From an uncultured Clostridia bacterium (GTDB taxonomy: Bacteria > Cyanobacteriota > Vampirovibrionia > Gastranaerophilales > Gastranaerophilaceae), in assembly GCA_945946765.1 (NCBI GenBank), contig CAMEWS010000009.1, positions 1 to 52,399 of the forward strand: a stretch of DNA of 52,399 nucleotides, given 5' to 3'. Shown here piece by piece: positions 1-11,900 of this stretch; the stretch's first letter is position 1; every line of letters begins with the position of its first letter. The notes under the pieces are model-generated. The model searched no databases, was not told the DNA's origin, and saw only the letters and a program-made list of their open reading frames with translations. A program made the translations under genes and the position numbers.

Positions 1-1366
<1,366 letters not shown>

Positions 1367-1521
1367 TTATTAGCCCTCCTTATTCTGTACTATTCTTAGC
1401 CATAACTCACATCTAACTCGATGTCTTAAAATTTCGTTTTATTGGAAATTTTATCTGACAATTACATGCTAATACAAACAAAGATTAAGGCAAATAAAAT
1501 AAGGGGTTTGAGGTTAAATTT

Positions 1522-2745
1522 TTAAAATGATCTCAACAAGCTTAAAAGACCTACAAGATCATCTTCATTGTTTTTAGGAGGGTAAAATTGAAAAGAGTGT
1601 TTAAAAGGAAATGTTTTATTTAAACTTTCTTCTAAATTGTCGTATTTTCTTACACCTTTTTTCCCACCTTCAAAAGCAACTTGTTCGCAATATTGGTTTC
1701 TGTATCCTCTAGGATTGACTTCGTGCGGAATATAGTTGTTTACCGAACGTTGATAACGCTTAATATTTTTGGCTCCTAATTCAGCAATAACTTTATCAAA
1801 AAACTCGTCACCTAATCCTATTTCTTGTAGTTCTAATTGTGTGCATCTTTCATCCCATTTGGCATGTTCTACTTCGTGGGCAATGGTTTCAGTTAATTTT
1901 ACGCGAGGCTGACTCAAATCCCTTGAACTTTTTAAGTTTATGTTTACGACACCATCGCGAGAAAAATAACCTCCTGTTTTTGAAGTTTCTTTGTATACAA
2001 CGATTTCCGGTGTTGCAATTATATTTGCATCATCAAGGCAACTATGGGTCATTCTGTGTACAAATTTGCTGTGCGGACTTACATAAGGAAGCAAATAGGT
2101 ATTTTCGGCGATTGGTTTAAGTTCAGGAGAAGATACTTCGCTGCTCAAAAGTTGATGAGAACCGTTTCCGTATCGGTCAACTTCGTATTTGTTTTTTATA
2201 AATATTGGTTGTTCACCATGTCGTCTTTGTTCCAGTATAATGTTTTCATAATTCGTGGACCTGTAAGCCCCTTTTTCATTTCCTCTTATTACTTCTCTTT
2301 TTGAATGAGTAACATGAGGGTTTACTTCGTCAGTAACAGAAAAAACATCTTCACTAACAGATGTTAGATTTCCGTTTTCTCTTACTTGGCTTCGAATTTT
2401 CCTTGTGTTAATACCCACAAATTGTCCGCCTGTTTCAAATTCATCCGAGGCCATATCCTCATAACTTCTAACGGTTTCTTTTATATCTTTTCCGTCAACT
2501 TTTTTGATGTAACGTTTTATAATGTTTCCGTTCGAGTCATGAAAAGTAAAAACATCAGTGTAATTTTCAGCATGATTAAAATTTCGTCCAACTCTTACAG
2601 CATCATAAGTTACAGCATCTTTGGGTATAATTAAACCTTCTTCTGCTGCTTTTGCTATATTCAGTGCCTTTTCTTTTCTAAGCAATGATGCACCTTTGGA
2701 AGTTATTCCGGTAATTCCTGACCTAATTGAATTTAAATTCAACAT
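1522..2745 (-). CDS. Orphan protein with HExxH motif, putative zinc metallopeptidase-like C-terminal region
   Basis: 407-aa ORF; TETIAHEVEHAKWDE motif followed by YIPHEVNPRGYRNQYCEQVAFEGG; no family recognised with confidence. Confidence 0.55.
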   Translation of the reverse strand: MLNLNSIRSGITGITSKGASLLRKEKALNIAKAAEEGLIIPKDAVTYDAVRVGRNFNHAENYTDVFTFHDSNGNIIKRYIKKVDGKDIKETVRSYEDMASDEFETGGQFVGINTRKIRSQVRENGNLTSVSEDVFSVTDEVNPHVTHSKREVIRGNEKGAYRSTNYENIILEQRRHGEQPIFIKNKYEVDRYGNGSHQLLSSEVSSPELKPIAENTYLLPYVSPHSKFVHRMTHSCLDDANIIATPEIVVYKETSKTGGYFSRDGVVNINLKSSRDLSQPRVKLTETIAHEVEHAKWDERCTQLELQEIGLGDEFFDKVIAELGAKNIKRYQRSVNNYIPHEVNPRGYRNQYCEQVAFEGGKKGVRKYDNLEESLNKTFPFKHSFQFYPPKNNEDDLVGLLSLLRSF

Positions 2746-2840
2746 GTTAAAACCTTTTTTAAAACTTACACACTGTGTTTACATAAAAACATTGTGTTTG
2801 TATAAATTGCCTCAGGTTTTAAGTTTTGTTAATTTTTTTA

Positions 2841-3938
2841 TTAGATATTTACGGCTTCAAATACTTCTTCTTTTGAAATGTCATTAAAAACTTTTACTTC
2901 GCCTTCTTTTGTCGGAAGCACAAAGCGAATTTTACCGTCTGTTGCTTTTTTATCCAAAAACATTTCGGAATAAAATTTTTCATTATCAAATTTGTTTAAA
3001 ACAGGAATAATATCGTAATTTTCTATTAATTCCAAAGCTTTTTTATAGTAGTTTTCATCAATCAATTTTTTGTTATAAGCCAGTTTAAATGCCATTTTTA
3101 ATCCTGCCGCAACCGCTTCACCGTGAGTGTAAACAGTATAATTTGTCAGGTTTTCTATAGCATGTGCAAAGGTGTGACCCAAGTTCAAAATTACTCTTAA
3201 ACCTTTTTCAGTTTCGTCTTTGTTTACAACGCAGGCTTTTAAAGAGCAGCAAATATTAATTAGTTCTGATATTATGTGAGGGTTTAAGTCGTATATCAGT
3301 TCTTTATTTTGGTTTAAAAAATCCAACAATCGGAAATTTAACTGGGACTTGCAGGATTTTTCAATAAATGCATATTTTAGAATTTCGGCAAATCCTGTTT
3401 TTAACTGTCTTAAATCCAGAGTTTTTAATACGGAAATATCCGCCAATACAAGTTTTGGCTGATAAAAAGCACCTATGAGATTTTTACCTTGTTCGTGATT
3501 TATTGCAACTTTTCCGCCGACAGAAGAATCCACCTGCGCCAAAAGTGTTGTAGGGATTTGAATAAAATCGCAGCCTCTCATGTAAGTTGCTGCCGCAAAG
3601 CCTGCCATATCTCCGACAACTCCGCCGCCAAAAGCAATTATGCAGTCTTTTCTTTCCAGTTTGTTTTCTGTTGCTGCATCAAGGATTTTTTTTAAGCCGT
3701 CAAAGTTCTTGTGTTCTTCTCCGTCAGGAAGAATTAACCAAACGGAATTTTTTATGTTTAATGATTCTTTGTATAGCTTTGCTACGGTAGTGTTTGTGAC
3801 AATCAAAAATTTGTTTGCTTTTGTGTAATTTTTAACGATTTCATTAGCTTTTTCAAGGAGGGCTTCGCCGATTAGAATATCATAATCGTATGCATTTTTT
3901 TGAGGTATTTGTACTTTTAAATTATATTGATTGTTCAT
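2841..3938 (-). CDS. aroB: 3-dehydroquinate synthase
   Basis: GGGVVGDMAGFAAATYMRGCDFIQIPTTLLAQVDSSVGGKVAIN and NLGHTFAHAIE are AroB hallmarks. Confidence 0.97.
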   Translation of the reverse strand: MNNQYNLKVQIPQKNAYDYDILIGEALLEKANEIVKNYTKANKFLIVTNTTVAKLYKESLNIKNSVWLILPDGEEHKNFDGLKKILDAATENKLERKDCIIAFGGGVVGDMAGFAAATYMRGCDFIQIPTTLLAQVDSSVGGKVAINHEQGKNLIGAFYQPKLVLADISVLKTLDLRQLKTGFAEILKYAFIEKSCKSQLNFRLLDFLNQNKELIYDLNPHIISELINICCSLKACVVNKDETEKGLRVILNLGHTFAHAIENLTNYTVYTHGEAVAAGLKMAFKLAYNKKLIDENYYKKALELIENYDIIPVLNKFDNEKFYSEMFLDKKATDGKIRFVLPTKEGEVKVFNDISKEEVFEAVNI

Positions 3939-4446
3939 ATTTTTCCATAATCTCGTTTACAATATCTTCTAAGTCTTTGTTTTCCGTATCAATTTCATAG
4001 TCAGCGGTTTTGTAAAAAGGCTCACGCTTTTTTATTAAATCATTCAAGCGCTGTTTTGGGTTTGGTTGATTTAGCATTGGTCTGTTACTGAGGTGTGACT
4101 TGTTTACTCTTGAAAAAAGCTCATCGGCAGAGGCTTTCAGGTAAAAAATAATCCCGTTTTTCTTTAAAAGCTCTATATTTTCCGAGTTTTCAACAACTCC
4201 GCCACCCGTAGAGATAACTTGATTGTGATAGTTTGAGTATTTTGCAATCATTTCGTGTTCAAGTTTGCGAAAATGACTTTCTCCGTGCAACGCAAAAATT
4301 TCATGAATGTGTTTTTGTGCAAGTTTTTCTATTTCTTTATCTATATCAAGATATTGAAAATCGTGCAATTTTGCATCGAGTAAATGTCCTATGGTACTTT
4401 TGCCCGAGCCCATCATACCTATTAATACTATGTTTTTTCTATCCAC
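3922..4446 (-). CDS. aroK: Shikimate kinase
   Basis: [15 protein letters not shown] Walker A, FR..E, STGGGVV; overlaps aroB start and aroC stop. Confidence 0.95.
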   Translation of the reverse strand: MDRKNIVLIGMMGSGKSTIGHLLDAKLHDFQYLDIDKEIEKLAQKHIHEIFALHGESHFRKLEHEMIAKYSNYHNQVISTGGGVVENSENIELLKKNGIIFYLKASADELFSRVNKSHLSNRPMLNQPNPKQRLNDLIKKREPFYKTADYEIDTENKDLEDIVNEIMEKYEQSI

Positions 4447-5527
4447 GGTTATAATTTCTCTTAATTTCTTCTAAGCTGTCACCGCCAAATTTTTCTAAAA
4501 ACGCATCTGCAAGAATTATTGCGCTCATTGCTTCTCCTACTACTGCACAGGCTTCAACTGCGCAAGTGTCCGAACGTTCAAAATGTGCGGAATACGGTTC
4601 TTTTGTCTTAATATCAACGGCATTTAACGGTTTTTTCATTGTCGGAATAGGTTTCATTGTTACTTTTAAAACTATGTCTTCTCCGTTAGACATTCCGCCT
4701 TCAATTCCGCCTGCGTTGTTTGTTTTTCTTGTGTATTTATCGTTTTCAATAAATATTTCATCGTGCATTTGTGAGCCTTTTAATACGGCTGCTTGCGTTC
4801 CTGCTCCGATTTCAACCGCTTTTATTGCCGGAATACTCATTAATGCTTGCGCCAATCTGCCGTCAAGCCGTCTGTCCCAGTTTACAAAAGACCCCAGTCC
4901 GACAGGGGCATTTTTGATAATTATTTCAAATTTTCCGCCGAGAGTGTCGCCGTTTGCTTTTGCGTTGTCAATTTCTGTTTTCATTGCAGCTTCGTCAAAG
5001 GCATTGCCTATCTGTAATACTTTTGAGGAAAACTCGATATTAAATTCTTTTAATAGACATTTTGCTATTGCACCAACGGCAACACGAGAGGCTGTTTCTC
5101 TTGCGCTTGAACGCTCAAGTACGTTTCTAACGTCCTCGTGATTGTATTTTATAGCACCTGCAAGGTCTGCGTGTCCGGGGCGCACTCTTGTAATTTCTTT
5201 TTCTTTTACCGCATTTGCTATGTCGGGATTGGACAAATCAACGGGGGCTACGGACATGGGTATTATCCAATTTTGCCAGTCCTTGTTTTCTATTTCTATA
5301 CAAACAGGTGCGCCTGTTGTTTTCCCGAAACGTACACCTGAAAGGATTTTGGCTTTGTCAGTTTCTATTTTCATTCTTCCGCCTCTGCCATAACCTTGCT
5401 GTCTGCGGGACAATTCGGAATTGATAAAGTCATTGTCTATTCTTACGTTAGAGGGAAGCCCTTCTATAATTGCGTTAAGGCAAATTCCGTGAGATTCGCC
5501 CGAGGTTAAAAATCTTAATTTGTTCAT
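4439..5527 (-). CDS. aroC: Chorismate synthase
   Basis: [14 protein letters not shown]..., [41 protein letters not shown]. Start moved from the ORF-track ATG (5629) to the conserved [14 protein letters not shown] start at 5527. Confidence 0.96.
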   Translation of the reverse strand: MNKLRFLTSGESHGICLNAIIEGLPSNVRIDNDFINSELSRRQQGYGRGGRMKIETDKAKILSGVRFGKTTGAPVCIEIENKDWQNWIIPMSVAPVDLSNPDIANAVKEKEITRVRPGHADLAGAIKYNHEDVRNVLERSSARETASRVAVGAIAKCLLKEFNIEFSSKVLQIGNAFDEAAMKTEIDNAKANGDTLGGKFEIIIKNAPVGLGSFVNWDRRLDGRLAQALMSIPAIKAVEIGAGTQAAVLKGSQMHDEIFIENDKYTRKTNNAGGIEGGMSNGEDIVLKVTMKPIPTMKKPLNAVDIKTKEPYSAHFERSDTCAVEACAVVGEAMSAIILADAFLEKFGGDSLEEIKRNYNRG

Positions 5528-5656
5528 GTTGTATTCTCTGTTATTGTTGATAGGGCAATTATAGCTGATTTTTATCATGTAAATCAATAAAATATATTTT
5601 GTGTATAGTCTACGGACAAAATTGTTCATTCATGCTATAATCGCAGACGAGGAGTT

Positions 5657-6442
5657 GTGATGACAAAAGCTAATATACTAAGCATTCAAATACGTCCTAA
5701 AACAGGCAGACGGGAAAGGAATCTTGAAAAAGTCGGAGAGTTAATTGACCAAAATTCTCATCTTAATCCTGATTTAATTCTTATGCCCGAATTTTTTAAT
5801 ACAGGAGTTAGTGTCCCCGAATTTAAAAAACTTGCGGAAACGGAAGAATCAAGCGTCACACTCGATTATTTTAAAGAAAAAGCAAAAAAATATAATACTT
5901 ATATTTTAACCGGTTCAATAATAGAAAAAGACGGCGAAAAACTTTATAACACAAGTTGGTTGCTTAACAGAAACGGTGAAATTGCGGGTAAATACAGAAA
6001 AATTCACTTGTATGACTGTTGTGGCGGAACTGAAAACCAGTATTGTTCTTACGGAGATTCTATAAAGGTTGTAGAAACTGATTTTGGGAAAATAGGTATG
6101 TCCGTTTGTTTTGATATAAAATTTCCGAATCATTTTGTAAACTTGGTTAAACAAGGGGCGGAAATTATAGTTGAGCCCGCAGCTTGGTGTCTGCCAAACG
6201 ATACGGATAATTGGATAACAATGAATAAGGCTCGTGCGTTAGACAATATGGTGTACTTTTGTTCATCAAATCTTTGCGGTAAAATAGATTCCTATTTAAC
6301 CTCGTGCGGTCACTCAATGATTGTTGCGCCAAACGGACAGGTCTTGTCCGATGCAGGAGAGCAGGAGGGAATTGCTGCCGCACAAATTGATATTGATTAT
6401 TTAAGATATCTGAGGTTACAGTTTAATTTAAACAGATTGTAG
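5657..6442 (+). CDS. Carbon-nitrogen hydrolase (nitrilase superfamily)
   Basis: LILMPEFFNTG (Glu), YRKIHLYD (Lys), GMSVCFDIKFP (Cys) give the C-N hydrolase triad. Start GTG 5657 or ATG 5660. Confidence 0.9.
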   Translation: MMTKANILSIQIRPKTGRRERNLEKVGELIDQNSHLNPDLILMPEFFNTGVSVPEFKKLAETEESSVTLDYFKEKAKKYNTYILTGSIIEKDGEKLYNTSWLLNRNGEIAGKYRKIHLYDCCGGTENQYCSYGDSIKVVETDFGKIGMSVCFDIKFPNHFVNLVKQGAEIIVEPAAWCLPNDTDNWITMNKARALDNMVYFCSSNLCGKIDSYLTSCGHSMIVAPNGQVLSDAGEQEGIAAAQIDIDYLRYLRLQFNLNRL

Positions 6443-6450
6443 AGGTAAAT

Positions 6451-6963
6451 ATGCAAAATACTATAGATACAATTTATGACAGAAGAAGTATAAGAAAATT
6501 TACGGACAAAGAAGTTAACCCCGATTTGGTTGACGAGGTTTTAAGAGCAGGGCTTTTTGCTCCGTCAGGATATAATAGACAACCTTGGGATTTTGTCGTT
6601 TTTAATGAAAATGATATCATTAAAGAAATTAAGGAAATGCATCCTTACTCATCGTCTTTGGCTACTGCTCCCGTATGTATAATGGTTTGCGGTGATACTC
6701 AAAAAGAATTGGCGGAAGGATTCTATCAGGTTGATTGCTCTGCTGCAATAGAAAATATGTTGCTTGCGGCTAAAGCATTGGGGCTTGATACTTGCTGGAT
6801 GGGAATTTATCCTTGGGAAGAAGTGATGGCTGCGTTTTCAAAACGCTTTAATTTACCCGAAAACAATAAACCGTTTGCTTTGATTGCATTGGGTTATGGG
6901 GATGAAAAGAAAGAACGTCCGAAACGTTACGATACAACAAAAATACATTATAATAAATGGTAG
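6451..6963 (+). CDS. Nitroreductase family protein
   Basis: RRSIRKFTDKEVNPDLVDEVLRAGLFAPSGYNRQPWDFVV ... GLDTCWMGIYPWEEVMAAFSKRFNLP. Confidence 0.93.
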   Translation: MQNTIDTIYDRRSIRKFTDKEVNPDLVDEVLRAGLFAPSGYNRQPWDFVVFNENDIIKEIKEMHPYSSSLATAPVCIMVCGDTQKELAEGFYQVDCSAAIENMLLAAKALGLDTCWMGIYPWEEVMAAFSKRFNLPENNKPFALIALGYGDEKKERPKRYDTTKIHYNKW

Positions 6964-6966
6964 ATT

Positions 6967-7668
6967 ATGAAAAACAAAAAATTTAAAGGTATAATATTTG
7001 ATTTTAACGGTACACTTTTTTGGGACTCAAAAATGCACTTGGAAGCGTGGCGAGAGTATTCTAAAAAGTTAAGGAAAAACGCATTTACGGACGAAGAAAT
7101 GCGCAATTATATGTTTGGCAGAACAAACGAGGACATTGTGAGATATTTAATTGGTCGTCAGCCTGAAAAAGAACTTGTTGAAAAATGTCAAAACGAAAAA
7201 GAAGCCGTATATCGTGAGATGTGCAGAAAAGATAAAGAAAATTTTGTACTGGCAAAAGGGGTTGAGAATTTCCTTGATTATTTAAAGGAAAATAATATTC
7301 CTCGCACGATTGCAACGATGTCGGAGGGAAATAACGTTAAATTTTTTATCGAAGGTTTTAAACTTGATAAATGGTTTGATGTTGACAAAATTGTTTATGA
7401 TAACGGGAAAATCAAGGGGAAACCTGCTCCCGATATTTATCTTATTGCTGCAAAAAATTTGAACCTTAAACCCGAAGACTGTATAGTTGTGGAAGATGCC
7501 GTATCGGGTATTGAATCGGCAAGAGCCGCAGGCATAGGTCATATTGTTGCAATAGAATCCATGGAAACAAGAGAGCTGTATGAAACAATTCCTGCAGTAA
7601 GTGAAATTATTGCGGATTTTGATGAGTTTGACAGAGCTATTTTAGAAAGCAAAGAAAAGGTGCTTTAA
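6967..7668 (+). CDS. HAD-superfamily hydrolase, beta-phosphoglucomutase-like
   Basis: FDFNGTLFWDS motif I, KGKPAPDIYLIAAKNLNLKPEDCIVVEDAVSGIESARAAGI motifs III/IV. Confidence 0.9.
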   Translation: MKNKKFKGIIFDFNGTLFWDSKMHLEAWREYSKKLRKNAFTDEEMRNYMFGRTNEDIVRYLIGRQPEKELVEKCQNEKEAVYREMCRKDKENFVLAKGVENFLDYLKENNIPRTIATMSEGNNVKFFIEGFKLDKWFDVDKIVYDNGKIKGKPAPDIYLIAAKNLNLKPEDCIVVEDAVSGIESARAAGIGHIVAIESMETRELYETIPAVSEIIADFDEFDRAILESKEKVL

Positions 7669-7670
7669 AA

Positions 7671-8297
7671 ATGAAAAAACTTAAAAATATCATTATTTCT
7701 TTAATTGTTATTACTGCATTTTCAATGTCGTGTAATTATGCTTTATCCAAAGTTGTGATGGATGATATAAAATTGTCCGAACCTCAAATTGCAGGCGGGG
7801 TTTCTTTAATGGAAGCATTGCAAAACAGACATTCTTCTCAAAAATTTTCTGCAAAAAAAGAAATATCTTTGCAAACATTGTCCGAAATCATGTGGGCAGC
7901 AAACGGGGTAAACCGACCTGACGGAAAAAGAACAACCCCAAGTGCTTTGAATACTCAAAATATTGCGGTTTATGCGGCTTTAAAAGACGGAATTTATAAG
8001 TATCTTCCTGATACGCATACATTGGAAGCTTTTTCAAGAGAAGATATAAGACCTATAATTGGGAATACAAAAGCACCATTAATACTTTTGTATGTAGCAA
8101 ATCTTGGCAGACAAAGCAAGTATCTTTCAGGAGTTGATTGTGGTTTTATCGGTCAAAATGTATATTTGTACAGTGCCGCAAACGGGCTTAATACAGTGTT
8201 TTTGTACGGTGTAAACTCAAGCGCACTTGATTACAAACTTGGATTAAAACTCGGAGAAGAAGTATTGTTTGCACAATTGGTGGGTTATCCGCAATAG
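7671..8297 (+). CDS. Exported SagB/ThcOx-type nitroreductase-like protein
   Basis: N-terminal hydrophobic signal MKKLKNIIISLIVITAFSMSC; SLMEALQNRHSSQKFSAKKEISLQTLSEIMWAANGVNRPDGKRTTPSALNTQN; GLNTVFLYGVN. Confidence 0.8.
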   Translation: MKKLKNIIISLIVITAFSMSCNYALSKVVMDDIKLSEPQIAGGVSLMEALQNRHSSQKFSAKKEISLQTLSEIMWAANGVNRPDGKRTTPSALNTQNIAVYAALKDGIYKYLPDTHTLEAFSREDIRPIIGNTKAPLILLYVANLGRQSKYLSGVDCGFIGQNVYLYSAANGLNTVFLYGVNSSALDYKLGLKLGEEVLFAQLVGYPQ

Positions 8298-8927
8298 TTA
8301 ATTAAAAAGAGTGTTGAATATGGCTTTTTTTACTTTTTCTTCGTTTCTGCTTTCCAAAAAACCTCCGATATTGGGGTTTAGAAGGTATATTTGAGTTCCG
8401 TTTTTGTTTTGATACCAATACGTTGAATCTAAAATATCTTGAGCATTAATAAATTTTGCTTCTATAAGCTCTTTTACGTCTTCATAAAATTCGCTTTTTG
8501 CTCTGTCAGTTGCCGTATTCTTGTTAAACGGTACAAGGTGTTCGTTTGTACCGATATCAAAAACAAGAACTTTGTCTGTTGCAGTGGTGTCAAACCTGTA
8601 TTGAAGTTTTGGAATGGATTTTAAATTTAAACTATTAATATTTTTTATTGAAGGTTCAATAAAATCGGCATTCAAAAAATTTGTTACAAAAAATAAAATG
8701 TTTTGTGATTTATACATATCATCAAACAACCAGTTTGCATTTGTTAAAAGAATTTCTTTTATTTTTTTTACATTGTCAGATTGTTTGATTTCACTTAAAA
8801 TCTTTTTTTGTGAATTTGATAATGCGAGGTCGTTGTTTGAACATTTTTTTACTGTTGGTGTGTATTCAGGCAACGGTTCAGTTTTTATTGGTTTTGAAAA
8901 ATCTATATTATTCATATTTTGCTCCAT
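8298..8927 (-). CDS. Hypothetical protein, 19 bp downstream of the 1269-aa effector-like gene
   Basis: 209-aa ORF, same strand and tightly linked; no recognised domain. Confidence 0.7.
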   Translation of the reverse strand: MEQNMNNIDFSKPIKTEPLPEYTPTVKKCSNNDLALSNSQKKILSEIKQSDNVKKIKEILLTNANWLFDDMYKSQNILFFVTNFLNADFIEPSIKNINSLNLKSIPKLQYRFDTTATDKVLVFDIGTNEHLVPFNKNTATDRAKSEFYEDVKELIEAKFINAQDILDSTYWYQNKNGTQIYLLNPNIGGFLESRNEEKVKKAIFNTLFN

Positions 8928-8946
8928 AAGTTTTATTTTATCATAT

Positions 8947-11900
8947 TTATTGCCTTATTTCAGGTGGCTTTGAATAATAACCGGCATATCTTTTTTTATA
9001 ATCCGACAGCTCTGTACAGAAGGCTTCTAAGTCAAAGCTTATATTTTTTGCAGGCGGATATGTTTTTATTCCAAGTGCTTCATAAACTGACTTAACAAAA
9101 GCGTTAGCAATACAATCAGAGCCTCTTGCCCAAGGCATTGAATGTGCCAATATCCAGTGCATTTCAGCAATTTTTTCGTTGATTTCTTGTAAATCTTTTT
9201 GTGTTAACTTTTTGCCCATATACTTGTCTTGAATTTCTTTATATATATTGTCGACATGCTCAAGGGCTTCTTTGTGATAAGGAGGGTGCATCATACAAGG
9301 TCCGTCCGAATTTGATCCTATTCTTGTTAATTCTATATCAGGGTATGGATTGTGTAGTCCGCCATTTCTTTCATCTTTCCATATAATTTTATCAAATCGG
9401 TCTTTGTATAAATTGTAAGGTCTATTGCTATAAGGTGTGTATGCCCCTGAGCGACTAATCTGTTCTCTTGAGATGCCTGATGTTATTATTTTGGTTGGGT
9501 CTGTTAATGTTGTTAAATCCAATTGTCTTGTATCGTTTGATATTGCATCCAACACTTCGTCAAGGCTTTTGCCTTTTTTTATTAATGTTGATGCATAATC
9601 TGTAGTTTTTTGCATAGATTTTGCCCAATCAACGTTCTTTCCGTATCCGTCAATATTTATAAAGAAATTTTCAGGATCAACTTGATTGTTTTTTATTTGA
9701 TAAATTGTTTTTATATCTTCTACAAATTTAAATAATTCATTAGAGTTCATTCCTTCAGTAAGTTCCCAATGGACATTGTTTATTTTATCGCCGAGTAAAG
9801 TTTTTAGTTCATTGTAACGTTTTGCGCCCAATGTTTTTTGTATTTTGTCCAGATAATCAGAAGTACCGCTAATTGCCGTATCGTCAATAATGCTTGTGAA
9901 TTTAATACTTCCTTCTTTAATAAACGAAGGGTTATCTAAGATTTTTTCGATTGTTGATTCTGATATAACACCATAATCTAATAATGTAGTTATATTACGT
10001 AATTCTTTAGATGATATTGCTCCGTTTTGGACGAGTGATATTAATTTATTTATTGAAGTTTTAAGTTCAGGATTGCTGTATTTTAATGCAGTAAAATATT
10101 GAATTGTATTTGTATCATAATATTGATATATTGCACCATTTTTATTTGCTTCTCGTCTTGAAAATAAGGGTGAGCCATCAGCAGCTTTTAAATTTGCTGT
10201 GTTAAAAAAGTCTTGAATATAGGCTATTGTTGTTTTTTCATTTTGGAATACGGGGTGGTTGATATCAAGACCTTTAAAAACGTATTCTCTTAGTGTTTTT
10301 TCATCGTAATTATATTTTTGCGCAATGTTATGAATGTAGTTAAGTACATCATCAAGTTGTCGTTGGTATTGGAATTTTGTCGTGAAATCGTCATAAGACA
10401 TTTCAACTTTTTCTGTTTTGATATTTCCTGCACGGTCGGATATAACCCGTTTTACGGTTACAGTTTTATTTTTTTTATCAATGCTTTCTATGAGTATTTC
10501 TTCAGAACTTTCATCAGTTGTATTTCTAGTGATTAGAATATTTGATTTATCAGCCAATTTGTCAAGATTTTCGTCAGAAATATATTTAGGCATTGTTTCT
10601 CTTGAATATGCAGAAATATTATATTCATTGATAAATTCATCTACTGAAATTGTTTCTGTGTATACAGAAAAATTGTCTTGGCTTCCGTTCAACGTTGAAA
10701 GTGTAACAGTACCGTCATTATTGACTTTAACATTATATGTGTTTGTGCCGTCAGAAGCAGATAACACAACATTGTTATAATTGGGTGAATTATTAACGAA
10801 GTTTCTAAGTAAAGTTGGGTCAGAAGGTAATTCCAGTTGCATTAATCCCAGAGTTTTGAGTATTTCAGCTTTACTGCTTATTCCAAGTTTGTTGCAAGCT
10901 GCTGTGTATACTTGTGCAGGATTAACAATTGTGCCATGCGGTATTTGGATTTTTACGGTTTTTCCTCCTACGTTAACGTTGAATTCCGTAGAAGAAACCA
11001 CTTCAATATTTTGGTATGCAATTGCATTAGCAGGAGAGCCTATATTTATATTGTTTGTAAAATTGTTCGTGTTTTCAAGTGCTGTATTAGGAATATGTTT
11101 ACCTAAAAATCTAAATCCTAAATCTATTACGGGACCGAATAATAATCCTCCGACTATTGAATTTGTTGCAACATTGCCCCAACCTTGTTTGTTTTCTTCA
11201 TTGGCTGTTAATTCAGAAGAAATGTTGTAAGGAGTGATAGCAACAGTGCCTTCTACAGCTGCTTGCATATACCTTGCTGTTATATGTTGTACTTTGCTTG
11301 CACCAAGATATTTGTTATCTAAAGAAACAGCTTTATTTAAATAATTCGGAAGTGCTTTGTTAGCACTTTTTATTGTGACTTTTTTCAATAATTCAGCACC
11401 GCCTCTGTTAAAGACAGCTCTTGCTGCTGCGGAACCGACTTGCGGAGCGATAGTATTGAACAATCCTCCTACACCACCGGTAATTAAATCAGCGGCTCCT
11501 GTTGTATAACCTTCGCTTTTATTTGAGGAATTTCCTCTTTTCATTGCATATTTGATGCCTGCGCCTGTTGCTACCGCTGCTGCATATCCGGCGGCGGGAC
11601 CGCCTGCTGCTGTTCCTCCGACAAACGCACCAAATGAAGCAACACCTGATATTGCATCAGATGCAGTTTCTGCAAATTCTTCATAACCTTGTTGATATTC
11701 TTGTAAAAGTGCATTAAATTCTTCATTGCTTACTTGGGACTCTCCGTTTAAAAGTTTTTCAAATTCTTCATCCGTAAGTTCTTTACCCGTAATTTCTTTG
11801 TATTTAGCTTTGATTTCGTCGTATTGTTGTTCCAGTTTTGTACTTTGTTGATTAAGTTTGTCTATATTATCTTTGTTTTTTAGTAAGTCTTCTTCCAGAA

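Noticed and set aside
4566-5141. 191-aa plus-strand ORF
   Set aside because: Antisense to aroC; low-complexity translation of a well-supported gene's complement.
10781-11230. 149-aa plus ORF in the 1269-aa gene
   Set aside because: Antisense and without RBS; the minus frame is clearly longer and protein-like.
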